Shown here in pieces: positions 18,348 through 26,117 of a DNA stretch of 64,000 bases. The stretch is from Actinomadura xylanilytica (lineage in GTDB: Bacteria > Actinomycetota > Actinomycetes > Streptosporangiales > Streptosporangiaceae), in the NCBI RefSeq assembly GCF_030283145.1, contig NZ_JASNWE010000001.1:866690-930689 (forward strand), written 5' to 3'. Position numbers and translations under genes: made by a program. A model generated the notes under the pieces. The model ran no database searches. It was not told the DNA's origin and saw only the letters and a list, made by a program, of their open reading frames with translations. Each line of letters starts with the position of its first letter. The stretch's first letter is position 1.

Positions 18348-18986
18348 ATGGCTCTGCTCAGCGAACTCCTCGCGTCCGACTTCCGCGAACTCGACCGGCG
18401 GGCGTCCGACCTCTACCTCGCGGCCGTCGCACAGGTCCGGCCCGACTCCCTGCACCTGCCGACGCCCTGCGCCGACTGGACGCTGCACGGACTGATCAGG
18501 CACCAGGTCAGCCAGGACGAGGGGTTCGCCGCCGCCGTCGACGGGCGGGGCGCCGACCTCCGGGTCTGGCGGAACGGGCGGCTCGGCGACGACCCGTTCG
18601 GCGCCGCGAAGACCTCGCTCGACGCCCTGCTCACCGCGTTCGAGCAGGACGGCGTGCTGGACCGCGAGTTCGTCCTGCCCGAGATCCGCGCCGACGGCAC
18701 GTTCCCCGCCCGCCTCGCGATCTCCTTCCACTTCGTGGACCTGGTCGTGCACGCCTGGGACGTGGCCGCCACGATCGGCGCGCCGTGGGAGCCGGGCCGG
18801 GAGCTGACCGACGCCGCGCTCAAGGTCGCCGGGATCGTCCCCGCCGCCCCCGGCGCGCGCGGCCCTGGGGAGTCCTTCGACCAGGTCGCCGGCCCGATCG
18901 ACGACGGTGTCCCGGCCGAGCACCGCCTGCTGGCGCTGCTCGGCCGCTCGCCCTCGTGGACGCCCCCCGGCGGCGGCGCCGGATGA
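18348..18986 (+). CDS. TIGR03086/DinB-type mycothiol-dependent protein
   Basis: A 212-residue protein of the mycothiol-dependent maleylpyruvate isomerase N-domain/DinB group. The four-helix metal-binding site is suggested by LPTPCADWTLHGLIRHQVSQDEGF and the later FHFVDLVVHAWDVAATIG, where histidines of a DinB metal triad are placed. TIGR03086 members are common in mycothiol-producing actinomycetes and are thought to be thiol transferases or isomerases; the reaction is not known. It starts at the ATG giving MALLSELLASDF. It lies divergent from the MocR regulator, which probably controls it. Confidence 0.85.
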   Translation: MALLSELLASDFRELDRRASDLYLAAVAQVRPDSLHLPTPCADWTLHGLIRHQVSQDEGFAAAVDGRGADLRVWRNGRLGDDPFGAAKTSLDALLTAFEQDGVLDREFVLPEIRADGTFPARLAISFHFVDLVVHAWDVAATIGAPWEPGRELTDAALKVAGIVPAAPGARGPGESFDQVAGPIDDGVPAEHRLLALLGRSPSWTPPGGGAG

Positions 18987-19014
18987 CCGGACCGGCGGCG
19001 GTACTGCCGGGCCG

Positions 19015-19392
19015 TCAGGCGGGCACCCCGTCGCAGACCTCGCCGCGGTAGAGGTCGATCTTCCACTGGATCTGCCGCTGCTGGTCCTGGAGCCGGGCGA
19101 TCTGCTCCTCCACCCGCCGGTCGTGCTCCTGGAGGATCGCCAGCCGCTCCTGGACGGTGCCGCCCCCGCCCCGCGCCAGCTCGGAGTAGCGCAGCATCTC
19201 GGCGATCGGCATCCCGGTCCCGCGCAGGCATTGCAGCATCCCGAGCCAGCGCAGGTCGTCGTCGCTGAAGACGCGCCGCCCGGACGAGTTGCGCGCGATC
19301 CCGGAGAGCAGGCCGATCTTCTCGTAGTAGCGCAGCGTGTCGATGCTGAAACCGCTCTTCTCGGCGGTCTCGGCCGGAGAGTAGGAGCTCAC
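19015..19392 (-). CDS. MerR family regulator, AdhR/NmlR-like
   Basis: About 125 residues. The N-terminal MerR helix-turn-helix reads SPAETAEKSGFSIDTLRYYE with the wing GIARNSSGRRVFSDDDL, followed by QCLRGTGMPIAEM and a C-terminal coiled coil used for dimerisation. The cysteine in QCLRGTGM (residue 55 from the GTG) sits where AdhR and NmlR carry their redox/aldehyde-sensing cysteine. The start is the GTG giving VSSYSPAET; a longer frame would run into its own operator. A -35/19-bp/-10 arrangement places the transcript start close to this GTG, suggesting a leaderless mRNA. It probably regulates itself and the divergent LLM oxidoreductase. Confidence 0.87.
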   Translation of the reverse strand: MSSYSPAETAEKSGFSIDTLRYYEKIGLLSGIARNSSGRRVFSDDDLRWLGMLQCLRGTGMPIAEMLRYSELARGGGGTVQERLAILQEHDRRVEEQIARLQDQQRQIQWKIDLYRGEVCDGVPA

Positions 19393-19406
19393 CGGGCAAG
19401 AATCGC

Positions 19407-19426
19407 ACCTGGAGTGCACTCCAGGT
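19407..19426 (-). promoter_or_regulatory. MerR operator/promoter of the regulator gene
   Basis: The perfect 20-bp palindrome ACCTGGAGTGCACTCCAGGT overlaps a TTGACC -35 on the minus strand, with a GATTCT -10-like hexamer 19 bp further on. Long 19-bp spacers with the operator inside are the hallmark of MerR-activated promoters. The same palindrome, with one change, lies in front of the divergent oxidoreductase gene. Confidence 0.88.
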
Positions 19427-19609
19427 CAATCCTCCCCGTCCGCGATACGGTCCGGTAGGCCGTGGCCGCCGCTCCCCAACACTTCGCAAGGACCCGCGCG
19501 CCGCGGAATCTCGGGCGCCGGAATGGGGACGTTCGCCATAGCGGCCGTCCCCGTTCCGGACGCGCCCGACGATGACCGGGCCGTCCGGGGACCCGGACCG
19601 AACGCCTTG

Positions 19610-19629
19610 ACCTGGAGCGCACTCCAGGT
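19610..19629 (+). promoter_or_regulatory. MerR operator/promoter of the LLM oxidoreductase
   Basis: ACCTGGAGCGCACTCCAGGT, 19 of 20 bases identical to the operator of the neighbouring merR gene. TTGACC lies at its left edge (19608-19613) and an AAGGTT -10-like hexamer begins at 19633, a 19-bp spacer. The coding start is about 40 bp downstream. This is direct sequence support for control by the MerR protein. Confidence 0.87.
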
Positions 19630-19670
19630 CGCAAGGTTGACCCGAGCACCCGACCACAGAAGGACACGGC

Positions 19671-20540
19671 ATGCGCATCGGACTTCAGGTCCCCACCTTC
19701 ACCTTCCCCGGCGGCGACGAGCGGATCCGGCCGACGTTCGGGCGGATGGCCCGCGACGCCGACCAGGCCGGGCTGCACTCGTTCTGGGTCATGGACCACT
19801 TCTTCCAGATCGCGATGGTCGGCGCGGCCGACGAGCCGATGCTGGAGGCCTACTCGGCGCTGTCGTACGCGGCGGCGCTCACCGAGCGGATCAGCCTCGG
19901 CACCATGGTCACCGGGGTCACCTACCGCAATCCCGGCATCCTGGTGAAGACCGTCACGACCCTGGACGTGCTGTCGGAGGGCCGCGCCTGGCTCGGCATC
20001 GGCGCGGCGTGGAACGAGGAGGAGTCACGCGGCCTCGGCGTCGACTTCCCGCCGGTCGCCGAGCGGTTCGAACGCCTGGAGGAGGCGCTGCGGATCGCCC
20101 ACCAGATGTGGAAGGGCGACGAGTCCCCCTTCCACGGGAAGCACTTCGGGATGGAGCGTCCGCTCAACTCCCCGCAGGCGGTCTCCCGCCCGCACCCGCC
20201 GATCCTGATCGGCGGCGGCGGCGAGAAGAAGACGCTGCGCTTCGTCGCCAAGTACGCCGACGCGTGCAACATCTTCGACTCCGACGGGCTGCCCCACAAG
20301 CTCGACGTGCTGCGCGAGCACTGCGAGCGCGAGGGCCGCGACTACGCCGACATCGAGAAGACGTCCCTGACCAACATCCCGGGCGAGCCGTCGGTGGACC
20401 AGTGCGTCGACACCGTCGGCCGCCTCGCCGAGCGCGGCGTCGATCATGTGATCTTCTCTCAGCTCCGCGGCCAGGACCTGCCCGCCCTGCTCGGCGAGGT
20501 CCTGGCCCAGACCGAGAAGATCACCCCCGCCGGCCGCTGA
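19671..20540 (+). CDS. LLM class F420-dependent oxidoreductase
   Basis: 289 residues with the luciferase-like monooxygenase TIM barrel. Family marks are MRIGLQVPTFTFPGG, SFWVMDHFFQ, ISLGTMVTGVTYRNPGILVKTVTTLDVLSEGRA cut here into the usual strand-helix pattern, GIGAAWNEEE and HPPILIGGGGEKKTLR. This length and the TIGR03560-like features point to the F420-using branch rather than FMN luciferases. The substrate is unknown; control by a thiol/aldehyde-type MerR suggests a role in removing a reactive electrophile. The ATG start lies about 40 bases after the MerR-type promoter. Confidence 0.9.
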   Translation: MRIGLQVPTFTFPGGDERIRPTFGRMARDADQAGLHSFWVMDHFFQIAMVGAADEPMLEAYSALSYAAALTERISLGTMVTGVTYRNPGILVKTVTTLDVLSEGRAWLGIGAAWNEEESRGLGVDFPPVAERFERLEEALRIAHQMWKGDESPFHGKHFGMERPLNSPQAVSRPHPPILIGGGGEKKTLRFVAKYADACNIFDSDGLPHKLDVLREHCEREGRDYADIEKTSLTNIPGEPSVDQCVDTVGRLAERGVDHVIFSQLRGQDLPALLGEVLAQTEKITPAGR

Positions 20541-20541
20541 A

Positions 20542-20581
20542 CCGGCCCCGGCCCCACCGGAGGTTGACGCGGCGGGGCCGG
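20542..20581. terminator. Possible bidirectional terminator
   Basis: CCGGCCCCG and CGGGGCCGG form a 9-bp inverted repeat with a 22-base loop just after the oxidoreductase stop, between convergent genes. Confidence 0.5.
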
Positions 20582-20623
20582 GCACGCCGTGGGCGCGGCG
20601 CACGGCCACCCGTCCGGTCCGTC

Positions 20624-21079
20624 TCAGGCCGGCGCCGTGGGCGTGAACACCCACTTCTTGTACGACCAGTAGCGGAACGCCGAGCCGAGCCCGAGGCCGG
20701 CCAGCAGGCCGAGGTTGTAGGCGATGCCGCCGTGCAGGCCCAGGGTGTAGTAGGTGAAGCCGGTGCACAGCACCTGGATGAGCATCCCCACGCCGTTCAG
20801 CGCGAAGAAGATCACCACTTCGCGGCCGGAACCGTCGCTGTCGCGGTCGCGGAACGTCCAGAACCGGTTGGCCAGGTAGGACACCACGGTGGAGACCATG
20901 GTCGGGACGACCACGCTGGTCACCGGGCTGCCGCCGAGCCAGGCGCGCAGCAGGTTGGCGCCGAAGATCGTGATCACCGTGCCGACGCAGCCGACGAACC
21001 CGAAGCTGAGCAGCTCGCGCAGGAATGGGCGGTGACGCGAGACGGCCATAACCGATTTGACCGGTTTTGACCGCTGCAT
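20624..21079 (-). CDS. GtrA family membrane protein
   Basis: About 151 residues with four membrane helices and short loops. LLSFGFVGCVGTVITIFGAN and the basic aromatic segment YLANRFWTFRDRDSDG after helix 2 are typical of GtrA/DPMS flippase-like proteins, which move polyprenyl-phosphate sugars across the membrane or assist glycosyltransferases. The C-terminus FRYWSYKKWVFTP is also standard. Two ATGs are possible; the outer one gives MQRSKPVKSVMAVSRH. No glycosyltransferase gene is adjacent, so its partner lies elsewhere. Confidence 0.85.
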   Translation of the reverse strand: MQRSKPVKSVMAVSRHRPFLRELLSFGFVGCVGTVITIFGANLLRAWLGGSPVTSVVVPTMVSTVVSYLANRFWTFRDRDSDGSGREVVIFFALNGVGMLIQVLCTGFTYYTLGLHGGIAYNLGLLAGLGLGSAFRYWSYKKWVFTPTAPA

Positions 21080-21144
21080 GGTGCTCACTCGCCCAGACCT
21101 TACCGGAGCGGGACATATGCGAATGTCGCAACCCGGCAGAAGGA

Positions 21145-22317
21145 TCACCGTCCGGCGGTGGCGGTCGCCCCGGCGAGGAGCACGATCATGCCGACCAGCA
21201 GCACCGGGACGCCCAGCGCCCAGGTCTGCCCGACCCCCTGCGCAATGAACCCGATCACCGGCGGACCGCCCAGCAGCCCGAGGTAGCCGACCGCCGTCAC
21301 CCGCGCGATCCCCGACGCGGCCGGAACCCCGGACAGGTTGCCCGCCGCGCTGAAGGTGACCGGCGCGACCGGGGCGACGCCCAGCCCGAACAGCGTGAAC
21401 CCGGCCACGGCCGCGACCGGGTTCCCGGCCAGCAGGCCCAGCCCGAGGCCGAGCGCGGCGACCAGCGCGCCGAGGCGCAGCACCAGGACCGGTCCGAACC
21501 GCGCCACCACCCGGTCGCCGGCCAGCCGTCCGACCGTCATCGCGACCGCGCAGCCCGCGTACCCGAGCCCGGCCACGCCCGGCCCGGTGTCGAGCGTCTC
21601 CCGCAGGTAGACCGCGCTCCAGTCGGCCATCGCGCCCTCGCCCACGAACGAGCACAGCCCGATCACGCCCAGCAGCGCCAGCGTCCACCGCCCCGCCCGC
21701 GCCCCCGCGGACGGGCCGCCGGCGTCCTGCTCGGGCATCTCGTCGGCGGACCGGTCCAGCAGCCCCCGGCAGCCCAGCAGGAGCACCGCCGCGATCACCA
21801 CCGCCGCCACGCCCAGATGCAGCGCCACCGGCACGTGCCCGTGCGCCGCGGCCGACCCGGCCAACGCCGCGCCGAGCGTCCCGATGCTGTACGCGCCGTG
21901 CAGTCCCGACATCAGCGGGCGCCCGTAGCGGCGCTCGACGGCCACGCCCTGCGCGTTCATCGCCACGTCCATCAGGCCGAGCGACCCGCCCATCAGGACC
22001 AGCGCGCAGATCAGCGAGCCCAGGTTCCAGGCGAACCCGAGCGGCACCAGCGACACCGCGACCACCAGTCCGGCCGTGATCGTCGTCGCCCGGCTGCCCC
22101 AGCGCGCCACCGTCCAGCCGGCGAACCGCACCGCCACGGTCACGCCGACCGGTGCGCCGAGCAGCGCGAGCCCGAGCGAGCCGTCGCTCAGCCCGAGGTG
22201 CTCCTTGATCTGCGGGATACGGGCCACCCAGGCCGCACCGAGCAGGCCGTGCGCCAGGAACGCCACCGTCACCGCGGCCCTGGCCCGGCCGAGCTTGATC
22301 GTCTGCGTCACCACCAA
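21145..22317 (-). CDS. MFS transporter (YbjJ-like)
   Basis: 390 residues with about twelve hydrophobic helices and a cytosolic loop near residue 195 rich in acidic residues. The N-terminal LGAAWVARIPQIKEHLGLS and the MDVAMNAQGVAVERRYGRPLMSGLHG segment are typical of the YbjJ/FucP-like branch of the major facilitator superfamily. Its substrate is not evident. It begins at a TTG followed by two in-frame GTG codons, any of which may be used. The FAD reductase gene reads in the same direction 52 bp upstream, so co-transcription is possible. Confidence 0.85.
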   Translation of the reverse strand: MVVTQTIKLGRARAAVTVAFLAHGLLGAAWVARIPQIKEHLGLSDGSLGLALLGAPVGVTVAVRFAGWTVARWGSRATTITAGLVVAVSLVPLGFAWNLGSLICALVLMGGSLGLMDVAMNAQGVAVERRYGRPLMSGLHGAYSIGTLGAALAGSAAAHGHVPVALHLGVAAVVIAAVLLLGCRGLLDRSADEMPEQDAGGPSAGARAGRWTLALLGVIGLCSFVGEGAMADWSAVYLRETLDTGPGVAGLGYAGCAVAMTVGRLAGDRVVARFGPVLVLRLGALVAALGLGLGLLAGNPVAAVAGFTLFGLGVAPVAPVTFSAAGNLSGVPAASGIARVTAVGYLGLLGGPPVIGFIAQGVGQTWALGVPVLLVGMIVLLAGATATAGR

Positions 22318-22369
22318 GCAGACATTACGTGGCTTACACCCCGATCGCGTCCCCTTCGGGGCCCGGAGT

Positions 22370-23596
22370 TCAGCCCAGCCCGGCCAGCGAAACCTTCGGG
22401 TCGGCGAGCCGGGAACGATCGACCTGCCGGCCGGACCTGATCAGCTCCTGAACGTCGCCGGTCACGTCCCACACGTTGACGTTCATGCCCGCGACGACCC
22501 GCCCGGCCGACAGCCAGAACGCGACGAACTCGCGGCCCGGGACGTCGCCCCGGTAGACGACCTCGTCGTACTCCCCCGGCCCCGCGACGCCCGACATCTC
22601 CATGCCGAGGTCGTACTGATCGCTGAAGAAGTACGGGACGCGGTCGTAGCTCACCTCCCGCCCGAGCATCGCGCGGGCCGCCGCCGGCCCGCCGTTCAGC
22701 GCGTTCGCCCAGTGCTCCACCCGGATCCGCCGCCCGAGCAGCGGATGGTAGGCGCTCGCCACGTCGCCCGCGGCGTAGACGTCGGGGTCGGAGGTGCGCA
22801 GCGACTGGTCGACCAGGATGCCGTCGGACACCTCCAGCCCCGCCTCCTCGGCCAGCCGGGTGTTGGGCCGCACCCCGATCCCGACGACCACCACGTCCGC
22901 CGGAACCTCCGCGCCGCCCGAGGTGACCACCGCCGAGACCTGCCCGGCGCCCCAGAACCCCGCCACCCCCTGGTCGAGCCGCAGGTCGACGCCGTGCTCG
23001 CGGTGCAGGTCGGCGAAGACGCCGCCGATCTCCGGGCCCACCGCCGCGTACAGCGGCGCCGGTTCCGGCTCGATGACCGTCACGTCGTTCCCGTACCCGC
23101 GGGCCGCGGCGGCGGCCTCCATGCCGATCCACCCGGCCCCGGCGACCACGACGCGCCGTCCCCCGGGCGACAGCGCCTCCCGCAGCGCCGCCGAGTCCGA
23201 CATCGTGCGCAGGTAGTGGATGCCCTGGAGCTTGGCGCCCGGGACGTCCAGCCGCCGCGGGGACGCCCCGGTGGTGAGCAGCAGCCGGTCGTAGCCGAGG
23301 CGCTCCCCGGACGCCAGCCGCACCTCGTGCCCCACCCGGTCGAAGCCGTCGACCCGGGCGCCGAGCCGGAGGTCCACGTCGTGCTTGTCGTACCAGTCGG
23401 GCTCGTGCACGTGCGCCTTGTCGCGCGGCTCCTTGCCGAGCAGGAACCCCTTGGACAGGGGAGGCCGCTCGTAGGGCCGTTCGATCTCGTCGCCGATGAG
23501 CACCACCCGGCCGCGGAAGCCCTCCTCGCGCAGCGTCTCCGCGGCCTTGGCACCGGCCAGGCTCGCGCCGACGATGACGAACGTCTCCTCGGGCAT
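22370..23596 (-). CDS. FAD-dependent NAD(P)H ferredoxin/rubredoxin reductase family protein
   Basis: 408 residues with two Rossmann folds: FAD site FVIVGASLAGAKAAETL at the N-terminus and NAD(P)H site VVVAGAGWIGMEAAAAA near residue 150. The second FAD motif VYAAGDVASAY is near residue 275 and is followed by HWANALNGGPAAARAMLG, after which the Reductase_C domain closes the protein. Such reductases pass electrons from NAD(P)H to ferredoxins serving cytochrome P450s or Rieske dioxygenases. No ferredoxin or P450 gene is next to it. The ATG start is preceded by GACAGGAGGTCGCC, a very good ribosome site. Confidence 0.92.
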   Translation of the reverse strand: MPEETFVIVGASLAGAKAAETLREEGFRGRVVLIGDEIERPYERPPLSKGFLLGKEPRDKAHVHEPDWYDKHDVDLRLGARVDGFDRVGHEVRLASGERLGYDRLLLTTGASPRRLDVPGAKLQGIHYLRTMSDSAALREALSPGGRRVVVAGAGWIGMEAAAAARGYGNDVTVIEPEPAPLYAAVGPEIGGVFADLHREHGVDLRLDQGVAGFWGAGQVSAVVTSGGAEVPADVVVVGIGVRPNTRLAEEAGLEVSDGILVDQSLRTSDPDVYAAGDVASAYHPLLGRRIRVEHWANALNGGPAAARAMLGREVSYDRVPYFFSDQYDLGMEMSGVAGPGEYDEVVYRGDVPGREFVAFWLSAGRVVAGMNVNVWDVTGDVQELIRSGRQVDRSRLADPKVSLAGLG

Positions 23597-23778
23597 GGCG
23601 ACCTCCTGTCGATGAGCACCGCGTGGGCGCCGTTCCTGCTATCCCTACAGCGGCGTCCCCGGAGGAGACAAGGGCAACACTTCGCCGCGCCGGGGCATCG
23701 GCCGGAGCCGCCCTGACATTGGGACGATCTGGCGCGATATGCCCCGCTCATCCGCGGCGATCACCGGCGGACGGCGGA

Positions 23779-25053
23779 TCAGCCGCTCAGGATCCGGTGC
23801 CGGGTGATCGCCGAGAGGTCGGTGAGCGAGGCGATCTGGTCGACGACGGCGCGGAGGCGGGCGGCGTCGTCGGCGGCGTCGATGTAGGCGGCGCGGAACC
23901 CCGGGTCGAGGGTGCCGGGCGCGCCGGCGCTCATCAGCTCGGCCAGCTCGACGATCAGCTCCCGCTGCCGGGCCCTGATCTCCTCGTGGCTGATCCACAC
24001 GTAGTGCGCCGTGATCCCCTTGAGCAACGCGCACTCCAGCCGCTGCGCGCGCGGGACGATCAGCTCGGCCGCGTACCGGGTGAGCGGGCTGTCGCCGTAC
24101 GCCGCGCGGGTGGCGTGCTCGGCGGCCATGCAGAACCGGCCGATCAGCGTGCTGGTGAGGTTCTTGAGCGCCGCCAGCGTGCGCGGCGTCCCGTCGTAGC
24201 GGTCGGGCCAGTACGGCTCGGCCAGCAGCGTGGTGAACCGCTCCTCCAGCTCGGCCGGGTCGGCGTCGGCGCAGTAGAGCTTGATCGCGGTGGTGGCGAC
24301 GACGCGGCGCTCGGCCGGGTCGGTGAGCCGGGCGAAGTCGATGTGCCCGGCGACGAGCGCGTCCTCGAGGTCGTGCACGGAGTAGGCGACGTCGTCGCTC
24401 CAGTCCATCACCTGCGCCTCGAAGCACCTCCGGCCGGACGGCACGTCCTCACGGGCCCACAGCGCCGCGTCGGTGTCGTCGTCGTAGACGCCGAACGGGC
24501 CGCCCCCGCTCGCGCCGGAAGCGCGGGTCCGGGACGCGCCCTTGTGCCAGGGGTACTTCATCACGCCGTCCAGGGCGGCGCGGGTGAGGTTGAGGCCGAC
24601 GCTGCGGCCGTAGAGGGGCGGCCCGGCGGGGGCGAACGACTTGGGTTCGAGCCGGGTGAGGACGCGCAGGCTCTGCGCGTTGCCCTCGAACCCGCCGCAG
24701 TCCTGGGCGACCACGTCCAGCGCCGCCTCACCGTTGTGCCCGAACGGCGGGTGGCCGATGTCGTGCGCCAGGCAGGCCGTCTCCACCAGGTCGGGGTCGC
24801 AGCCGAGGGCCTTGCCGAGCTCCCGCCCGACCTGCGCGCACTCCAGCGAGTGCGTCAGCCTGGTGCGCAGGCTCTGCACGTTGTCGGCGGCGGCGTCCGC
24901 GCCGGGCGAGGCGACCTGGGTCTTGGCCGCCAGGCGGCGCAGTGCGGCGCTGTGCAGCACCCGGGCCCGGTCGCGTTCGAAGGCGGTGCGGTCGCGGCGC
25001 TTGGCGGGCTCGGGAGCCCAGCGCTCCCGGTCGTGGTCGGTGTAGTCGGTCAT
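23779..25053 (-). CDS. dgt: Deoxyguanosinetriphosphate triphosphohydrolase
   Basis: A 424-residue HD-domain hydrolase of the Dgt family. It cuts dGTP or other dNTPs to the nucleoside and triphosphate. The HD metal site appears as [17 protein letters not shown] near residue 90 with upstream [15 protein letters not shown], and [20 protein letters not shown] further on carries the last metal Asp. Length agrees with actinobacterial Dgt proteins of about 420 residues. In many actinomycetes dgt lies close to dnaG; here it is about 10 kb away on the same strand. Confidence 0.92.
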   Translation of the reverse strand: MTDYTDHDRERWAPEPAKRRDRTAFERDRARVLHSAALRRLAAKTQVASPGADAAADNVQSLRTRLTHSLECAQVGRELGKALGCDPDLVETACLAHDIGHPPFGHNGEAALDVVAQDCGGFEGNAQSLRVLTRLEPKSFAPAGPPLYGRSVGLNLTRAALDGVMKYPWHKGASRTRASGASGGGPFGVYDDDTDAALWAREDVPSGRRCFEAQVMDWSDDVAYSVHDLEDALVAGHIDFARLTDPAERRVVATTAIKLYCADADPAELEERFTTLLAEPYWPDRYDGTPRTLAALKNLTSTLIGRFCMAAEHATRAAYGDSPLTRYAAELIVPRAQRLECALLKGITAHYVWISHEEIRARQRELIVELAELMSAGAPGTLDPGFRAAYIDAADDAARLRAVVDQIASLTDLSAITRHRILSG

Positions 25054-25150
25054 CGTGCCCCAGCGTATGCGGGACGCGGGCCCTCCCGATGGCGCGCGGG
25101 CGTACGGACGGCGGCGACCGCGCGGACCGGACCGGGGGGTGCTGCGGGAA

Positions 25151-25942
25151 TCACCGCCGGCCCGTGGCGGTCGGTGTGGTCTTGATGGTCTCGCTGGGCA
25201 CCTGCACGCTCTTGCCGAACAGGACGTACGACAGGTAGCCGCCGGTCTCGCGGACGATGTAGTTCAGCTGGGTGTCGCGGGTCTGCACGCTCGGGCCGCT
25301 GCGGGTCGGGGAGGCGGCGGCTTCGATGCCGTTGTCCGAGGCCATCCGCTTGGAGCGCAGGCCGTGCCACGGGTCGGTGACGATGACGGCGGACGTCCAG
25401 TGCAGGCTCGCGAACCGCTTCCCGGTGGCCTTCATGCTCTCCAGCGTGTCGCGCCCCTCGGGGACGGCGACCACCTTGGCGGCCGGCACCCCGCCCTTCT
25501 TGACCAGCCACCGCCGGCCGGCCTCGGCCTCGGTGAAGTTGTCGCCGGGCGCCCGGCCCCCGACGGTGACGATGGCGGGGGCGACGCCCTTGCGGTAGAG
25601 GTCCAGGGCGTGTTGGAGCCGCCACTGGAGGGTCGGCGAGGGCACGCCGTTGTACTGCGCGGCGCCCAGCACGATGATCGCGTCCGACCGCGGCCGCTCG
25701 TCCTGCCGCGCCTGGTACCAGATCCGGCCGCCCACCGCGAGCGGGGTCAGCACGCAGACGGCGACCAGCCCGAGCAGCACGCAGACCGTGATCACGAACC
25801 AGCGCGGCCGGGGCGGGCGGCGCCGCCCGCGGGGGCGGTCGCCGCCCCCGTCCCCCGTCGGCCCGTCCGGTTCGTCCAGTTCGGCCGATCCGTCCGGCCT
25901 GTCCGGTTCGAAGTCGGGCACTTCTACTTCCAGTGTCGTCAT
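25151..25942 (-). CDS. YdcF/SanA-like DUF218 membrane protein
   Basis: About 263 residues. An acidic, proline-rich cytosolic head is followed by one membrane helix ([20 protein letters not shown]) near residue 55 and then an outside DUF218 domain: [54 protein letters not shown] and [16 protein letters not shown]218/ElyC/SanA proteins act in envelope or vancomycin-related phenotypes, with the reaction unknown. The ATG giving [11 protein letters not shown] is chosen; a GTG four codons earlier is an alternative. Its stop is 97 bp before the dgt start and both read the same way. Confidence 0.87.
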   Translation of the reverse strand: MTTLEVEVPDFEPDRPDGSAELDEPDGPTGDGGGDRPRGRRRPPRPRWFVITVCVLLGLVAVCVLTPLAVGGRIWYQARQDERPRSDAIIVLGAAQYNGVPSPTLQWRLQHALDLYRKGVAPAIVTVGGRAPGDNFTEAEAGRRWLVKKGGVPAAKVVAVPEGRDTLESMKATGKRFASLHWTSAVIVTDPWHGLRSKRMASDNGIEAAASPTRSGPSVQTRDTQLNYIVRETGGYLSYVLFGKSVQVPSETIKTTPTATGRR

Positions 25943-26064
25943 CGCGGTCGTCACGCTAGTAAGACGGCCGGAGGCACGCCCGCGGTTCTCGATTCCGGCG
26001 TGTCGCGCGACACGTCCGGTGCCGCGCAGCGCTCGGCGCTCCGGGACCCTGAGTCTATTCAAGG

Positions 26065-26081
26065 CCCCGGAGCGCCCGGGG
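26065..26081 (-). terminator. Possible terminator after ppdK
   Basis: CCCCGG-N5-CCGGGG, a short hairpin about 37 bases after the ppdK stop. Confidence 0.4.
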
Positions 26082-26117
26082 TTCCGCGGACGGCACGGCG
26101 CGCCGTGGCCGGGCGGA

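Noticed and set aside
24640..24660. GGTTCGAG-type word resembling a tRNA T-arm
   Set aside because: It lies inside dgt with no acceptor or anticodon arms; no tRNA is supported anywhere in the window.
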